A program made the translations under genes and the position numbers. Below are positions 26,995 to 34,271 of a stretch of 64,000 nucleotides of DNA, piece by piece. Numbering within the stretch: the stretch's first letter is position 1; every line of letters starts with the position of its first letter. Source of the DNA: an uncultured Lachnospiraceae bacterium. Its GTDB lineage: Bacteria; Bacillota; Clostridia; Lachnospirales; Lachnospiraceae. The stretch is taken from positions 46,402 through 110,401 of the forward strand of contig CALWLY010000005.1 in the NCBI GenBank assembly GCA_944381635.1, read 5' to 3'. The notes beneath the pieces were generated by a model, which did not search any database, had not been told where the DNA came from, and saw nothing but the letters and a program-made list of their open reading frames with translations.

Positions 26995-27025
26995 CTTTCC
27001 TTCCTTTTGCACCATGCCCGACGCG

Positions 27026-27595
27026 CTATTCGTTTCTCAGAATTCTAATCACCCCGGCACTTTTTAACAGACGAAGCACCAGATACAATATGAGCGAATT
27101 TATGGGCCACATAATCATATTTTTCAGAATTCTGGGCGGCAGAAGTACAAGAAAAGCCTGTCCGTAGAGAATTGACAGCCACAAAGTGTTGAGCAGCACA
27201 TTTAAAAACAGCGCCACGATAAATTCCGCTGCCAGTATTCTCTTTAAACTGATGGGCTTTTTGTAAAATGCCGTTCCGTAAATCAATCCCGCCAGCATCG
27301 CATTCAGGGTAAATCCGGGGAAAAACGGACCGGTGGGGTGAAGCACAAATTTCAGAATATCAAGCGCACCTGAAAAAAGGCAGCCCACAACAGGGCCGAA
27401 CAGGAAATCCACCAGCTGGTTGGGAATTCCGGAAAAACCGATTCTGATGTAGTTTCCAATGTCAATGGACACTGAACCTAAAATCAGGGCCAGCGCTGCC
27501 ATCAGGCCGCAGGCCGTGACCGTTTTCACATGACGGAATTCCCTGATGGAATCTGCATAGCGGGTAACAAAAGCTGCGTTCTTGAAATGTTTCAT
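27026..27595 (-). CDS. folT: ECF transporter S component for folate (FolT)
   Basis: A 189-aa membrane protein with six hydrophobic segments and the FolT/QueT-like pattern: GLMAALALILGSVSID, GFSGIPNQLVDFLFGPVVG, HPTGPFFPGFTLNAMLAGLI. It binds folates outside and works with a shared EcfT-EcfA module encoded elsewhere. The THF riboswitch directly upstream supports the substrate. The start at 27595 follows AAAGGAGGTAATTTTTT. It is the first gene of an unusual transcription unit that continues into a sugar-sensing two-component system. Confidence 0.92.
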   Translation of the reverse strand: MKHFKNAAFVTRYADSIREFRHVKTVTACGLMAALALILGSVSIDIGNYIRIGFSGIPNQLVDFLFGPVVGCLFSGALDILKFVLHPTGPFFPGFTLNAMLAGLIYGTAFYKKPISLKRILAAEFIVALFLNVLLNTLWLSILYGQAFLVLLPPRILKNMIMWPINSLILYLVLRLLKSAGVIRILRNE

Positions 27596-27669
27596 AAAAA
27601 AATTACCTCCTTTGCACAGATATCCAACTACAATAGGAGATAATCATAAGATGCCGTTTATCTTCTGTT

Positions 27670-27780
27670 GCAGCGAGATGCGGTCTACACACCGCAAGCC
27701 CCGGCTGTATCGCCGGCGCTTTTCGTCCCCGGAACAACTCCCCGTTCCCGGAGCACTTAACGCGTATAAACCTACTCTGC
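27670..27780 (-). ncRNA. THF riboswitch (tetrahydrofolate, class I)
   Basis: Reading the minus strand from 27780, the RNA begins GCAGAGTAGG, then has CGCGTTAAGTGC, GGGAGTTGTTCC, GACGAAAAGCG and a closing CGCATCTCGCTGC. These are the conserved blocks of the THF-I aptamer, closed by pairing of the two ends. A promoter starts transcription about 8 bp before it. Downstream, CTCCT can pair with the AGGAG of the folT ribosome site, which suggests translational control. THF binding should lower folT expression. Confidence 0.85.
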
Positions 27781-27794
27781 ATATTTTCATCCTA

Positions 27795-27823
27795 ATCATA
27801 GCTTTTGCCCCCTTCTTTGTCAA
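27795..27823 (-). promoter_or_regulatory. folT: folT operon promoter
   Basis: On the minus strand TTGACA (27818-27823) and TATGAT (27795-27800) are 17 bp apart. Initiation near 27788 places the THF aptamer at the very 5' end of the transcript. Confidence 0.7.
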
Positions 27824-27838
27824 TGTGTTTTCCCTCCT

Positions 27839-27957
27839 GCAAGTTACTGTTCACTCCGTTCCAGCAACTTGCAAAATCCATTTAAAATTGCCTTCGGCAA
27901 TGGGATTTTGCATTTCTAAATCATTTCTTTACGGACTTTGCAGTAAATGCAAAGTCC
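27839..27957. repeat. Cluster of three palindromes between folT and nifJ
   Basis: Three stem-loops follow one another: 27839-27872 (GCAAGTTACTG with CAGCAACTTGC, one mismatch), 27871-27911 (GCAAAATCC with GGATTTTGC, enclosing ATTGCC/GGCAAT) and 27933-27957 (GGACTTTGCA with TGCAAAGTCC). They share the word TTTGCA and lack T-tracts. They fill most of the gap between the divergent folT and nifJ promoters. The rest of the 27600-28229 gap is AT-rich with nothing else recognised. Confidence 0.55.
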
Positions 27958-28188
27958 TGTAGGAAACAATAACCTCTGTCATCTTTTCCGTCGTCCGTGG
28001 GAAATGTTCCTCCCCGCAGCCTTTGGCAAAGAGTATTCATAATTTTTTATTATGATATTATAAATTTTTCTTTTACATTCTGACTTTTTTATCTTTTTTC
28101 TGCCAAAATTTCCTTTTGTTCTAAAAAAAATACATTCATATTCCATAAACCTTTCACAAAATATGATAGTCTTTTTGACAAAACGTGT

Positions 28189-28194
28189 TATAAT
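28189..28194 (+). promoter_or_regulatory. nifJ: nifJ extended -10 promoter element
   Basis: TATAAT at 28189-28194 is preceded by TG one base upstream (extended -10); no good -35 lies at the right distance. Transcription would begin near 28202, only a few bases before the first ATG (28206) of the frame. That favours translation from the second ATG at 28230. Confidence 0.55.
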
Positions 28195-28229
28195 AGAGGT
28201 GTATTATGAAAGAAACGAGGGTGATTATT

Positions 28230-31200
28230 ATGCAACGCAAACGTAAAGCTATGGACGGTAACACCGCTGCGGCTCATGTGGCCTATGCCTTTACCGAAGT
28301 GGCAGGTATTTATCCTATTACACCGTCCAGTCCCATGGCTGATACTGTAGACCAGTGGTCAGCTCAAAATCAGAAAAACGTGTTCGGCACAAAAGTAAAA
28401 GTTATGGAAATGCAGTCTGAAGCCGGCGCTGCCGGAGTTGTTCACGGTTCCTTAACATCCGGAGCTTTGACAACTACCTTTACTGCTTCTCAGGGTCTTC
28501 TGCTGATGATCCCGAACATGTACAAAATCGCAGGTGAACTCCTGCCGGCAGTATTCCATGTATCCGCTCGTACAGTAGCAGCTCATGCTCTGAACATTTT
28601 CGGCGATCATTCCGATATCTATGCTTGCCGTCAGACAGGTTTTGCTATGCTGGCTGAATCCAATCCTCAGGAAATCATGGACCTGGCTCCTATCGCTCAC
28701 CTGGCTGCCATCGAAGGAAGAGTTCCTTTCGTAAACTTCTTCGACGGTTTCCGTACTTCCCATGAAATTCAGAAAATTGAAATGTGGGACTACGAAGATT
28801 TAAAAGAAATGCTGGATATGGATGCTGTAAAAGCTTTCCGTGAACACGCTCTGAATCCGGAACATCCGACAATGCGCGGTTCTCACGAAAACGGCGATGT
28901 TTTCTTCCAGCACAGAGAAGCATGCAACAAATATTATGAAGCAATCCCTGGCATCGTAGAAAAATACATGGACAAGATCAATGCGAAACTGGGTACTCAT
29001 TACAAACTGTTCGAGTACTACGGAGCAGAAGATGCTGACCGTGTAATCATCGCTATGGGTTCCGTATGCAACGTGGCAGAAGAAGTTATCGACTACCTGA
29101 ATGCACACGGCGAGAAATGCGGTCTGATCAAAGTTCGTCTGTACCGTCCTTTCTCTGCAAAACATTTACTGGCTGTACTGCCTGAAACATGTAAGAAACT
29201 GGCTGTACTGGACAGAACAAAAGAAGCCGGCGCTTATGCAGAACCTCTGCACCTGGACGTTTTAGCTGCTCTTACTGAAATGGGCAAAACAGACATCACT
29301 GTAATCGGCGGACGCTACGGACTTGGTTCCAAAGATACTCCTCCGTCAAGCCTGTTTGCTGTTTACGAAGAACTGGCAAAAGACGCACCGAAGAGCCGTT
29401 TCACACTTGGTATCAACGATGACGTAACAGGACTTTCTCTGGAAGAAAAACCCGCTCCCAACACAGCTGCACCTGGAACAATCGAATGCAAATTCTGGGG
29501 TCTGGGCGGCGACGGTACTGTTGGTGCTAACAAAAACTCCATCAAGATCATCGGTGACCACACAGACAAATATATCCAGGCATACTTCCAGTATGACTCC
29601 AAGAAAACAGGCGGTCTGACCATCAGCCACTTACGTTTCGGCGATCATCCGATCAACAGCTCTTACTACATCAACAAGGCAGACTTTGTGGCATGCCACA
29701 CACCTGCATACTTACATCAGGGCTTCAAGATGGTAGACGACATCAAAGACGGCGGTATCTTCCTGATCAACTGCATCTGGTCTGACGAAGAACTGGAAGA
29801 GCATCTGTCTGCGGAAGCAAAACGCTACATTGCAAACCATAATATTCATCTGTACACTATCAATGCTATTCAGAAAGCTATTGATATCGGACTTGGAAAA
29901 CGTACTAACACAATCCTTCAGTCCGCATTCTTCGCTCTGGCAAACGTAATGCCTCGTGAAGACGCTATCAAATACATGAAAGACGCTGCTCAGAAGAGCT
30001 TCGGCAAGAAAGGTCAGGACATCGTTGAGATGAACTGGAAAGCTATCGATGCCGGCTTTGAAGGCTATCATGAAGTAACTGTTCCGGAATCCTGGAAGAC
30101 ATGTCCGGATGTTGAAGCTGAAAAAGAAATCACAGGCAGACCTGCTACAGCAGAAATGGTTAAAAACCTGATGCAGCCTATCGCTCGTATGGCTGGTGAT
30201 TCTCTCCCGGTTTCCGCATTCGAGAAATATGTTGACGGTCAGTTCGAACAGGGCGCTTCCGCTTACGAAAAACGCGGTGTTGCTGTTTCTGTTCCGGAAT
30301 GGGATGTTGACAAATGTATTCAGTGTAACCAGTGTTCTTACGTATGTCCTCACGCTACAATCCGTCCGTTCGCTCTGTCCAAGGATGAAGTTGCATCTGC
30401 ACCTGCTTCCCTGAAACACAAAGCAATGACAGGAAAAGGCTGTGAAGAATACGAATTCACAATGTCTGTATCTCCTCTTGATTGTATGGGATGTACAAAC
30501 TGTGCAAAAGTCTGCCCGGTTGGCGCTCTTACAATGAAACCTCTGGAAACACAGACAGAACAGCAGGCAGCTTTCGATTACTGCGTAGAAAACGTTACAA
30601 AGAAACCTGGCATGATGCCCGAAACAAGCGTAAAAGGTTCTCAGTTCAACCAGCCTCTGCTTGAGTTCTCCGGATCCTGTGCAGGATGTGCTGAGACAAC
30701 TTATGCAAGACTGATCACACAGCTGTTCGGTGAGCGTATGTTCATCGCAAACGCTACCGGATGTTCTTCTATCTGGGGCGGCCCTGCAGCAACAAGCCCG
30801 TATACATGCAACAAAGTAAGCGGACACGGACCGGCATGGAGCAACAGCTTGTTCGAAGACAATGCTGAATTTGGTTTCGGTATGTACTTAGGTCAGAAAT
30901 ATCAGCGTGACCATCTGCTTTCTTTAGCAGAAGATATCGCTGCAAACGCTGAAGACGCTGCACTGAAAGAAGCTGCTGCAAACTATATTGCTACAGCTGC
31001 AGACGGAAAAGCTAACGAAGCTGCTGCAAACGCATTCGCTGCTGAAGCTGAAAAACATGCTGCTGACTGCGACGTATGCAAAGAAATCGTTGAGAAGAAA
31101 CAGTATCTGTCCAAGAAATCCGTATGGATCTTCGGTGGTGACGGATGGGCTTACGATATCGGATTCGGCGGTCTGGATCACGTATTAGCTTCCGGCGAAG

Positions 31201-31781
31201 ACGTAAACGTATTCGTATTCGATACAGAAGTTTACTCCAACACAGGCGGACAGGCTTCCAAGTCCAGTAACATCGGCCAGGTTGCACAGTTTGCTGCTTC
31301 CGGTAAAGTTACAGGCAAGAAGAGCCTTGCAGAAATCGCTATGAGCTATGGTTATGTATACGTAGCACAGGTTGCTATGGGCGCTAACCAGAAACAGACA
31401 CTGGATGCTATCCACGAAGCTGAAAGCTATCATGGACCGTCCCTGATCATCGGATACGCTCCTTGTGAAATGCATGGTATCAAAGGCGGCATGAACAACT
31501 GCCAGGCAGAAATGAAACGTGCCGTTGAATGCGGATACTGGAATATGTTCCGTTTCAACCCTGCTAAGAAGGAAGCTGGACAGAATCCGTTCACTCTGGA
31601 TTCCAAAGTTCCTACCGGTGATTACCGCTCCTTCCTGGAGAACGAAGTACGTTACAGCTCACTGAAACGTTCCTTCCCTGAAAAAGCAGACGATCTGTTC
31701 GCTAAGAACGAAGCTGCTGCAAAAGAACGTTTTGCACATCTGGAGAAACTGGTTAAACTGTACTCCACAGATGCAGAATAA
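28230..31781 (+). CDS. nifJ: Pyruvate:ferredoxin (flavodoxin) oxidoreductase
   Basis: A single-chain PFOR of 1183 aa that converts pyruvate and CoA to acetyl-CoA, CO2 and reduced ferredoxin in anaerobes. The N-terminal pyrimidine-binding domain begins MDGNTAAAHVAYAFTEVAGI. The two-[4Fe-4S] ferredoxin domain has CIQCNQCSYVCP (~residue 695) and CMGCTNCAKVCPVGAL (~752). The TPP domain carries CAGCAETTYARL and GDGWAYDIGFGG. The frame is open to an ATG at 28206, but the promoter position and GAGGGTG before 28230 favour the second ATG. Codons are strongly biased toward a highly expressed pattern. Its terminator palindrome has been split by the element at 31833-36066. Confidence 0.97.
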   Translation: MQRKRKAMDGNTAAAHVAYAFTEVAGIYPITPSSPMADTVDQWSAQNQKNVFGTKVKVMEMQSEAGAAGVVHGSLTSGALTTTFTASQGLLLMIPNMYKIAGELLPAVFHVSARTVAAHALNIFGDHSDIYACRQTGFAMLAESNPQEIMDLAPIAHLAAIEGRVPFVNFFDGFRTSHEIQKIEMWDYEDLKEMLDMDAVKAFREHALNPEHPTMRGSHENGDVFFQHREACNKYYEAIPGIVEKYMDKINAKLGTHYKLFEYYGAEDADRVIIAMGSVCNVAEEVIDYLNAHGEKCGLIKVRLYRPFSAKHLLAVLPETCKKLAVLDRTKEAGAYAEPLHLDVLAALTEMGKTDITVIGGRYGLGSKDTPPSSLFAVYEELAKDAPKSRFTLGINDDVTGLSLEEKPAPNTAAPGTIECKFWGLGGDGTVGANKNSIKIIGDHTDKYIQAYFQYDSKKTGGLTISHLRFGDHPINSSYYINKADFVACHTPAYLHQGFKMVDDIKDGGIFLINCIWSDEELEEHLSAEAKRYIANHNIHLYTINAIQKAIDIGLGKRTNTILQSAFFALANVMPREDAIKYMKDAAQKSFGKKGQDIVEMNWKAIDAGFEGYHEVTVPESWKTCPDVEAEKEITGRPATAEMVKNLMQPIARMAGDSLPVSAFEKYVDGQFEQGASAYEKRGVAVSVPEWDVDKCIQCNQCSYVCPHATIRPFALSKDEVASAPASLKHKAMTGKGCEEYEFTMSVSPLDCMGCTNCAKVCPVGALTMKPLETQTEQQAAFDYCVENVTKKPGMMPETSVKGSQFNQPLLEFSGSCAGCAETTYARLITQLFGERMFIANATGCSSIWGGPAATSPYTCNKVSGHGPAWSNSLFEDNAEFGFGMYLGQKYQRDHLLSLAEDIAANAEDAALKEAAANYIATAADGKANEAAANAFAAEAEKHAADCDVCKEIVEKKQYLSKKSVWIFGGDGWAYDIGFGGLDHVLASGEDVNVFVFDTEVYSNTGGQASKSSNIGQVAQFAASGKVTGKKSLAEIAMSYGYVYVAQVAMGANQKQTLDAIHEAESYHGPSLIIGYAPCEMHGIKGGMNNCQAEMKRAVECGYWNMFRFNPAKKEAGQNPFTLDSKVPTGDYRSFLENEVRYSSLKRSFPEKADDLFAKNEAAAKERFAHLEKLVKLYSTDAE

Positions 31782-31815
31782 TCCTTTTGTAAGTTAAGGG
31801 ATTTTACTTCAAAAC

Positions 31816-31858
31816 AAAACCCCCGGCCAATTAGACGGGTGCTCGTAAGACAGTAATT
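31816..31858. other. attL junction of the serine-recombinase element
   Basis: The left half of the nifJ terminator palindrome (AAAACCCCCGGCCAA, 31816-31830) is joined to element DNA. The element begins within a few bases and carries CGTAAGACAGTAATT at 31844-31858, the reverse complement of a motif found at the right end. The three bases ATT (31830-31832) are shared with attR (36064-36066). Confidence 0.75.
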
Positions 31859-31864
31859 CTAAAA

Positions 31865-31879
31865 AATTACTATTTTACG
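31865..31879. other. Extra copy of the recombinase-arm motif
   Basis: AATTACTATTTTACG lies in inverted orientation 6 bp from the attL-arm copy at 31844-31858, and matches the right-end copy at 36039-36053. It could be an accessory recombinase site; the pair may also fold as a hairpin just behind nifJ. Confidence 0.45.
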
Positions 31880-31912
31880 GCATCTGTCTGACAGGTTTGG
31901 AAACAACAACGA

Positions 31913-31954
31913 AAAGAACGATGTCGAGTCACATGACCGGCATCGTTCTTTTTT
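31913..31954 (+). terminator. Terminator inside the left end of the element
   Basis: AAGAACGATG pairs with CATCGTTCTT around a ~16-nt loop, followed by a run of T on the plus strand. It would stop nifJ read-through into the element, replacing the split original terminator. Confidence 0.75.
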
Positions 31955-31989
31955 AGCAACAAAATATAAAAATTACGGAGGTATTCACC

Positions 31990-32235
31990 ATGAAACACCT
32001 GTTATCTTGCAAATTTAACCTTGATACCGCTTGTGTAGAGCTTTGTTTTTCAGACGGCAGCATGATTGCTATTGACACAATCGCCGTTGAAAATGAGGTA
32101 GTCAACAATATGTATCAGCGGTCAGAGCTTGACTATCTGATCTATAATGACCCGATGGCATACGCCGATTTGATACTTACCAGCAATCCCAAAGCCTATC
32201 TAAAGGGAGTAACAGAATACAAATCTCTTGATTGA
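31990..32235 (+). CDS. DUF6061-like small protein
   Basis: An 81-aa soluble protein whose LDYLIYNDPMAYADLIL core I associate with the DUF6061 family of integrative elements in Lachnospiraceae and relatives. Function is unknown. ATG 31990 follows ACGGAGGTATTCACC. It is the first gene of the element and has its own downstream terminator at 32242-32272. Family recall is from memory and moderately sure. Confidence 0.7.
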   Translation: MKHLLSCKFNLDTACVELCFSDGSMIAIDTIAVENEVVNNMYQRSELDYLIYNDPMAYADLILTSNPKAYLKGVTEYKSLD

Positions 32236-32241
32236 TGTACA

Positions 32242-32272
32242 CACGCCCCAAGGTCAACTTGGGGTGTGCTTT
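32242..32272 (+). terminator. Terminator after the DUF6061-like gene
   Basis: An 11-bp stem (32242-32252 with 32258-32268) closes a 5-nt loop, followed by CTTTC. It separates the small gene from the next promoter. Confidence 0.6.
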
Positions 32273-32316
32273 CAAAGAATGTTACGCTTTATTGCGATAA
32301 AGTGCAGCATGTCATA

Positions 32317-32345
32317 TTGAAGAAAATACGCAGATGCGGTATAAT
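32317..32345 (+). promoter_or_regulatory. Promoter of the element's membrane protein/mobC genes
   Basis: TTGAAG (32317-32322) and TATAAT (32340-32345) are 17 bp apart, about 75 bp before the membrane-protein gene. Confidence 0.6.
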
Positions 32346-32420
32346 ATGTGTGGACACACCACCCCCAATATAAAATTACAATAATCTTTCTTACTCGAAT
32401 TGTAAATAGGAGGTATATAC

Positions 32421-33185
32421 ATGAACAGAATAAAGAACTTAAATCTTTTTCAAAAAGGTCTTCTGATTATCATGATTATGATGGCGCTGGTGTTTGCAGT
32501 GATTTATCCTAAAACAATTTCGAGGGTTGGTTTTGCATACAAGGACTCGATCCTTGTTCCAACTGTGACAAACGGAAATACTGTGTATTCAGGCGAATTT
32601 ATGGGAAAACAGGCTGTTTTTACCGTGTCCAAAGATAAGACCGTAGTATTTCAGCATGGCGATAAAATCTATGGTACTTATAAAGCAATAGAAGATCCAA
32701 CTGCTATTCCCAAAGAAGAAGACTTGGCGGACCACATGACAGGAGTGGAACTTCGCAAAGACGATGAAATTTTATTTCGTGGTGGTATCTTAGATTTAGG
32801 AGATTCCTATTGGCTATACAACGAAGATGGTACATTTGATAACTTCGGTTTTTCTTATGTAACAAGCGATGGAATTGAGCGAGATGAAAACGGAAATATC
32901 ATTGATCCTGTGGAACCATCTGCATTGACCATATGGGAATTAATGAATGAACCCGAGATGACTCATAAAGGCGAAGGCTTTGCATGGTTTGGAGCGGTAT
33001 TTATTTGTATTCTCAATGCACTTTCTGTACTGTTTGCCGATGAACTATTCCGTTGGAATCTGGCATTCCGAATCCGCAATGTAGACTATGCGGAACCGTC
33101 CGATTGGGAGATTGCAAGACGATACATTGGTTGGACCGTTATGACGGTCATGGCACTGGTGATCTTTATCATGGGGCTTCAATAA
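32421..33185 (+). CDS. Membrane protein of unknown function (element cargo)
   Basis: A 254-aa protein I do not recognise. One hydrophobic segment at about residues 12-30 is followed by a ~150-residue polar, probably beta-rich domain (TVYSGEFMGKQAVFTVSKDK). Two segments lie near the C-terminus (~185-205 and ~233-252). The polar domain probably faces outside. ATG 32421 follows AGGAGGTATATAC. It sits 32 bp before mobC. Similar cargo is common in this kind of element, but a role (surface exclusion, envelope change) would be speculation. Confidence 0.75.
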   Translation: MNRIKNLNLFQKGLLIIMIMMALVFAVIYPKTISRVGFAYKDSILVPTVTNGNTVYSGEFMGKQAVFTVSKDKTVVFQHGDKIYGTYKAIEDPTAIPKEEDLADHMTGVELRKDDEILFRGGILDLGDSYWLYNEDGTFDNFGFSYVTSDGIERDENGNIIDPVEPSALTIWELMNEPEMTHKGEGFAWFGAVFICILNALSVLFADELFRWNLAFRIRNVDYAEPSDWEIARRYIGWTVMTVMALVIFIMGLQ

Positions 33186-33217
33186 ATTTATATTTGTTTT
33201 TAGAAAGTAGAGAGGTT

Positions 33218-33565
33218 ATGGCTGATAGAAGAAATAGACTGCGTCCGAAACAGATAAAGTTCTTTGTGAACGATCAAGAATACGAGTTGATAAGAAAGAA
33301 AATGGCACAGATGGGAACAGAGAACATGAGTGCCTATCTCCGCAAAATGGCAATCGACGGGTATGTTGTAAATTTGGATATGCCCGAACTCCGTCAGTTG
33401 ACTTCCAAAATGAAACGAATATCCAACAGCGAAAACCAGATTGCCAAACAACTTAACACAACGGGTAACATCTACGAAGCGGACATTGAAGAAATCAAAA
33501 AGAATCAGGAAGAAATTTACGAAGGCATTAAAAAAATTCTGCTTTCTCTTTCCCATCTGAAATGA
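33218..33565 (+). CDS. mobC: MobC-type mobilization protein
   Basis: A 115-aa relaxosome accessory protein. It opens with basic RNRLRPKQIKFFVNDQEYEL, then a ribbon-helix-helix-like MGTENMSAYLRKMAIDGYVV, and a C-terminal coiled coil (ENQIAKQLNTTGNIYEAD). MobC proteins bind oriT and help the relaxase open the strands. The frame is open further upstream, but ATG 33218 behind AGAGAGG is the natural start. A relaxase gene normally follows directly; here a 313-bp non-coding stretch follows instead. Confidence 0.85.
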   Translation: MADRRNRLRPKQIKFFVNDQEYELIRKKMAQMGTENMSAYLRKMAIDGYVVNLDMPELRQLTSKMKRISNSENQIAKQLNTTGNIYEADIEEIKKNQEEIYEGIKKILLSLSHLK

Positions 33566-33568
33566 TGT

Positions 33569-33694
33569 TAGCTCCGCAGGAGCGTAGCCGATTTTGAAAA
33601 AATCGTCAAAGGGTTTGGGATGCTTCCCAACAAGCTTTTGCAAAATTCAGCTTTGCTGAAATTTGAAAAATGCACGATGTGTGTACACACGTGC
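33569..33694. other. Possible oriT / remnant region with hairpins
   Basis: The gap 33566-33878 has no gene. It holds hairpins GCTCC/GGAGC (33571-33583), TTGGGA/TCCCAA (around 33615-33630) and CAAAATTCAGC/GCTGAAATTTG (33641-33665, one mismatch). A GTGTGTACACAC palindrome at 33679-33690 is enclosed by GCAC/GTGC. Position between mobC and the recombinase module is where an oriT would lie. The nick site cannot be assigned. Confidence 0.4.
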
Positions 33695-33878
33695 ACTGCT
33701 TGCAAAGTTTGTTTTGACCTTTTGTAGGCAAATTAAAGATTTTCATTTTCCACTATATCGGCAACGCTGCATTTTGTAAAACATCGCCGTGTGCAGCTAC
33801 ACCTACTGTGCTTACGATCCCAATGATACTTTGAATAAAACGAATCGAAGTGAATGAAAGAAAAGGAGGTTCGACCGG

Positions 33879-34271
33879 ATGAATGAGAAACGAAAAGAGA
33901 ACGAAGCCCGAGAGCTTACTCCCGAAGAAATAGACGATTTGATTTTTGAGGAACAGATTGCGAGTGGAGAGCATAACGAGAAAGTTCCCGAATACTACTT
34001 CTCCAATCCCGACCCGTATGCCAAGGTCGAGCCTCGCCCCGATGGTGCACCAAAGCGTGACATCAAGTTTGATGAAAGCGGTAACATCGTTGTAAAAAAT
34101 CCGTCTGCCTTTTGGCTGCCCGAAGTGACAATCGTGGATGAAATCGGCGGCGCAGAATACACAGTTACAGGCAGCTACGAGGGCACGGAAACTCTTGATA
34201 AAAAGCTCAAACGCATTATGGAGCAAAACGCTGCCGATGACGAATCTGATATCACGGAGGATGGCGAATGA
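33879..34271 (+). CDS. Small acidic protein upstream of the recombinase
   Basis: A 130-aa hydrophilic, strongly acidic protein (ELTPEEIDDLIFEEQIASGE near the N-terminus; acidic tail DDESDITEDGE). No catalytic motif, signal or membrane segment is seen. ATG 33879 follows AAGGAGGTTCGACCGG. Its stop overlaps the recombinase ATG (ATGA), so the two are translationally coupled. That coupling suggests a recombinase partner or directionality factor, but this is inference. Otherwise unknown. Confidence 0.75.
   Translation: MNEKRKENEARELTPEEIDDLIFEEQIASGEHNEKVPEYYFSNPDPYAKVEPRPDGAPKRDIKFDESGNIVVKNPSAFWLPEVTIVDEIGGAEYTVTGSYEGTETLDKKLKRIMEQNAADDESDITEDGE

Noticed and set aside
27839..27957. CRISPR array
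   Set aside because: The palindromes are not evenly spaced repeats with unique spacers and no cas gene is nearby. The 11-bp array at 4880-5005 was also rejected as CRISPR because its units are contiguous.
28161..28194. TTGACA (28175 region) as the nifJ -35 element
   Set aside because: It is only 8 bp from TATAAT, far too close; the extended -10 explains the promoter better.
29712..30827. 371-codon minus-strand frame within nifJ
   Set aside because: It is antisense to the PFOR iron-sulfur and TPP regions and Cys/Phe-rich in the way expected from the mirror of a biased gene; there is no start signal.
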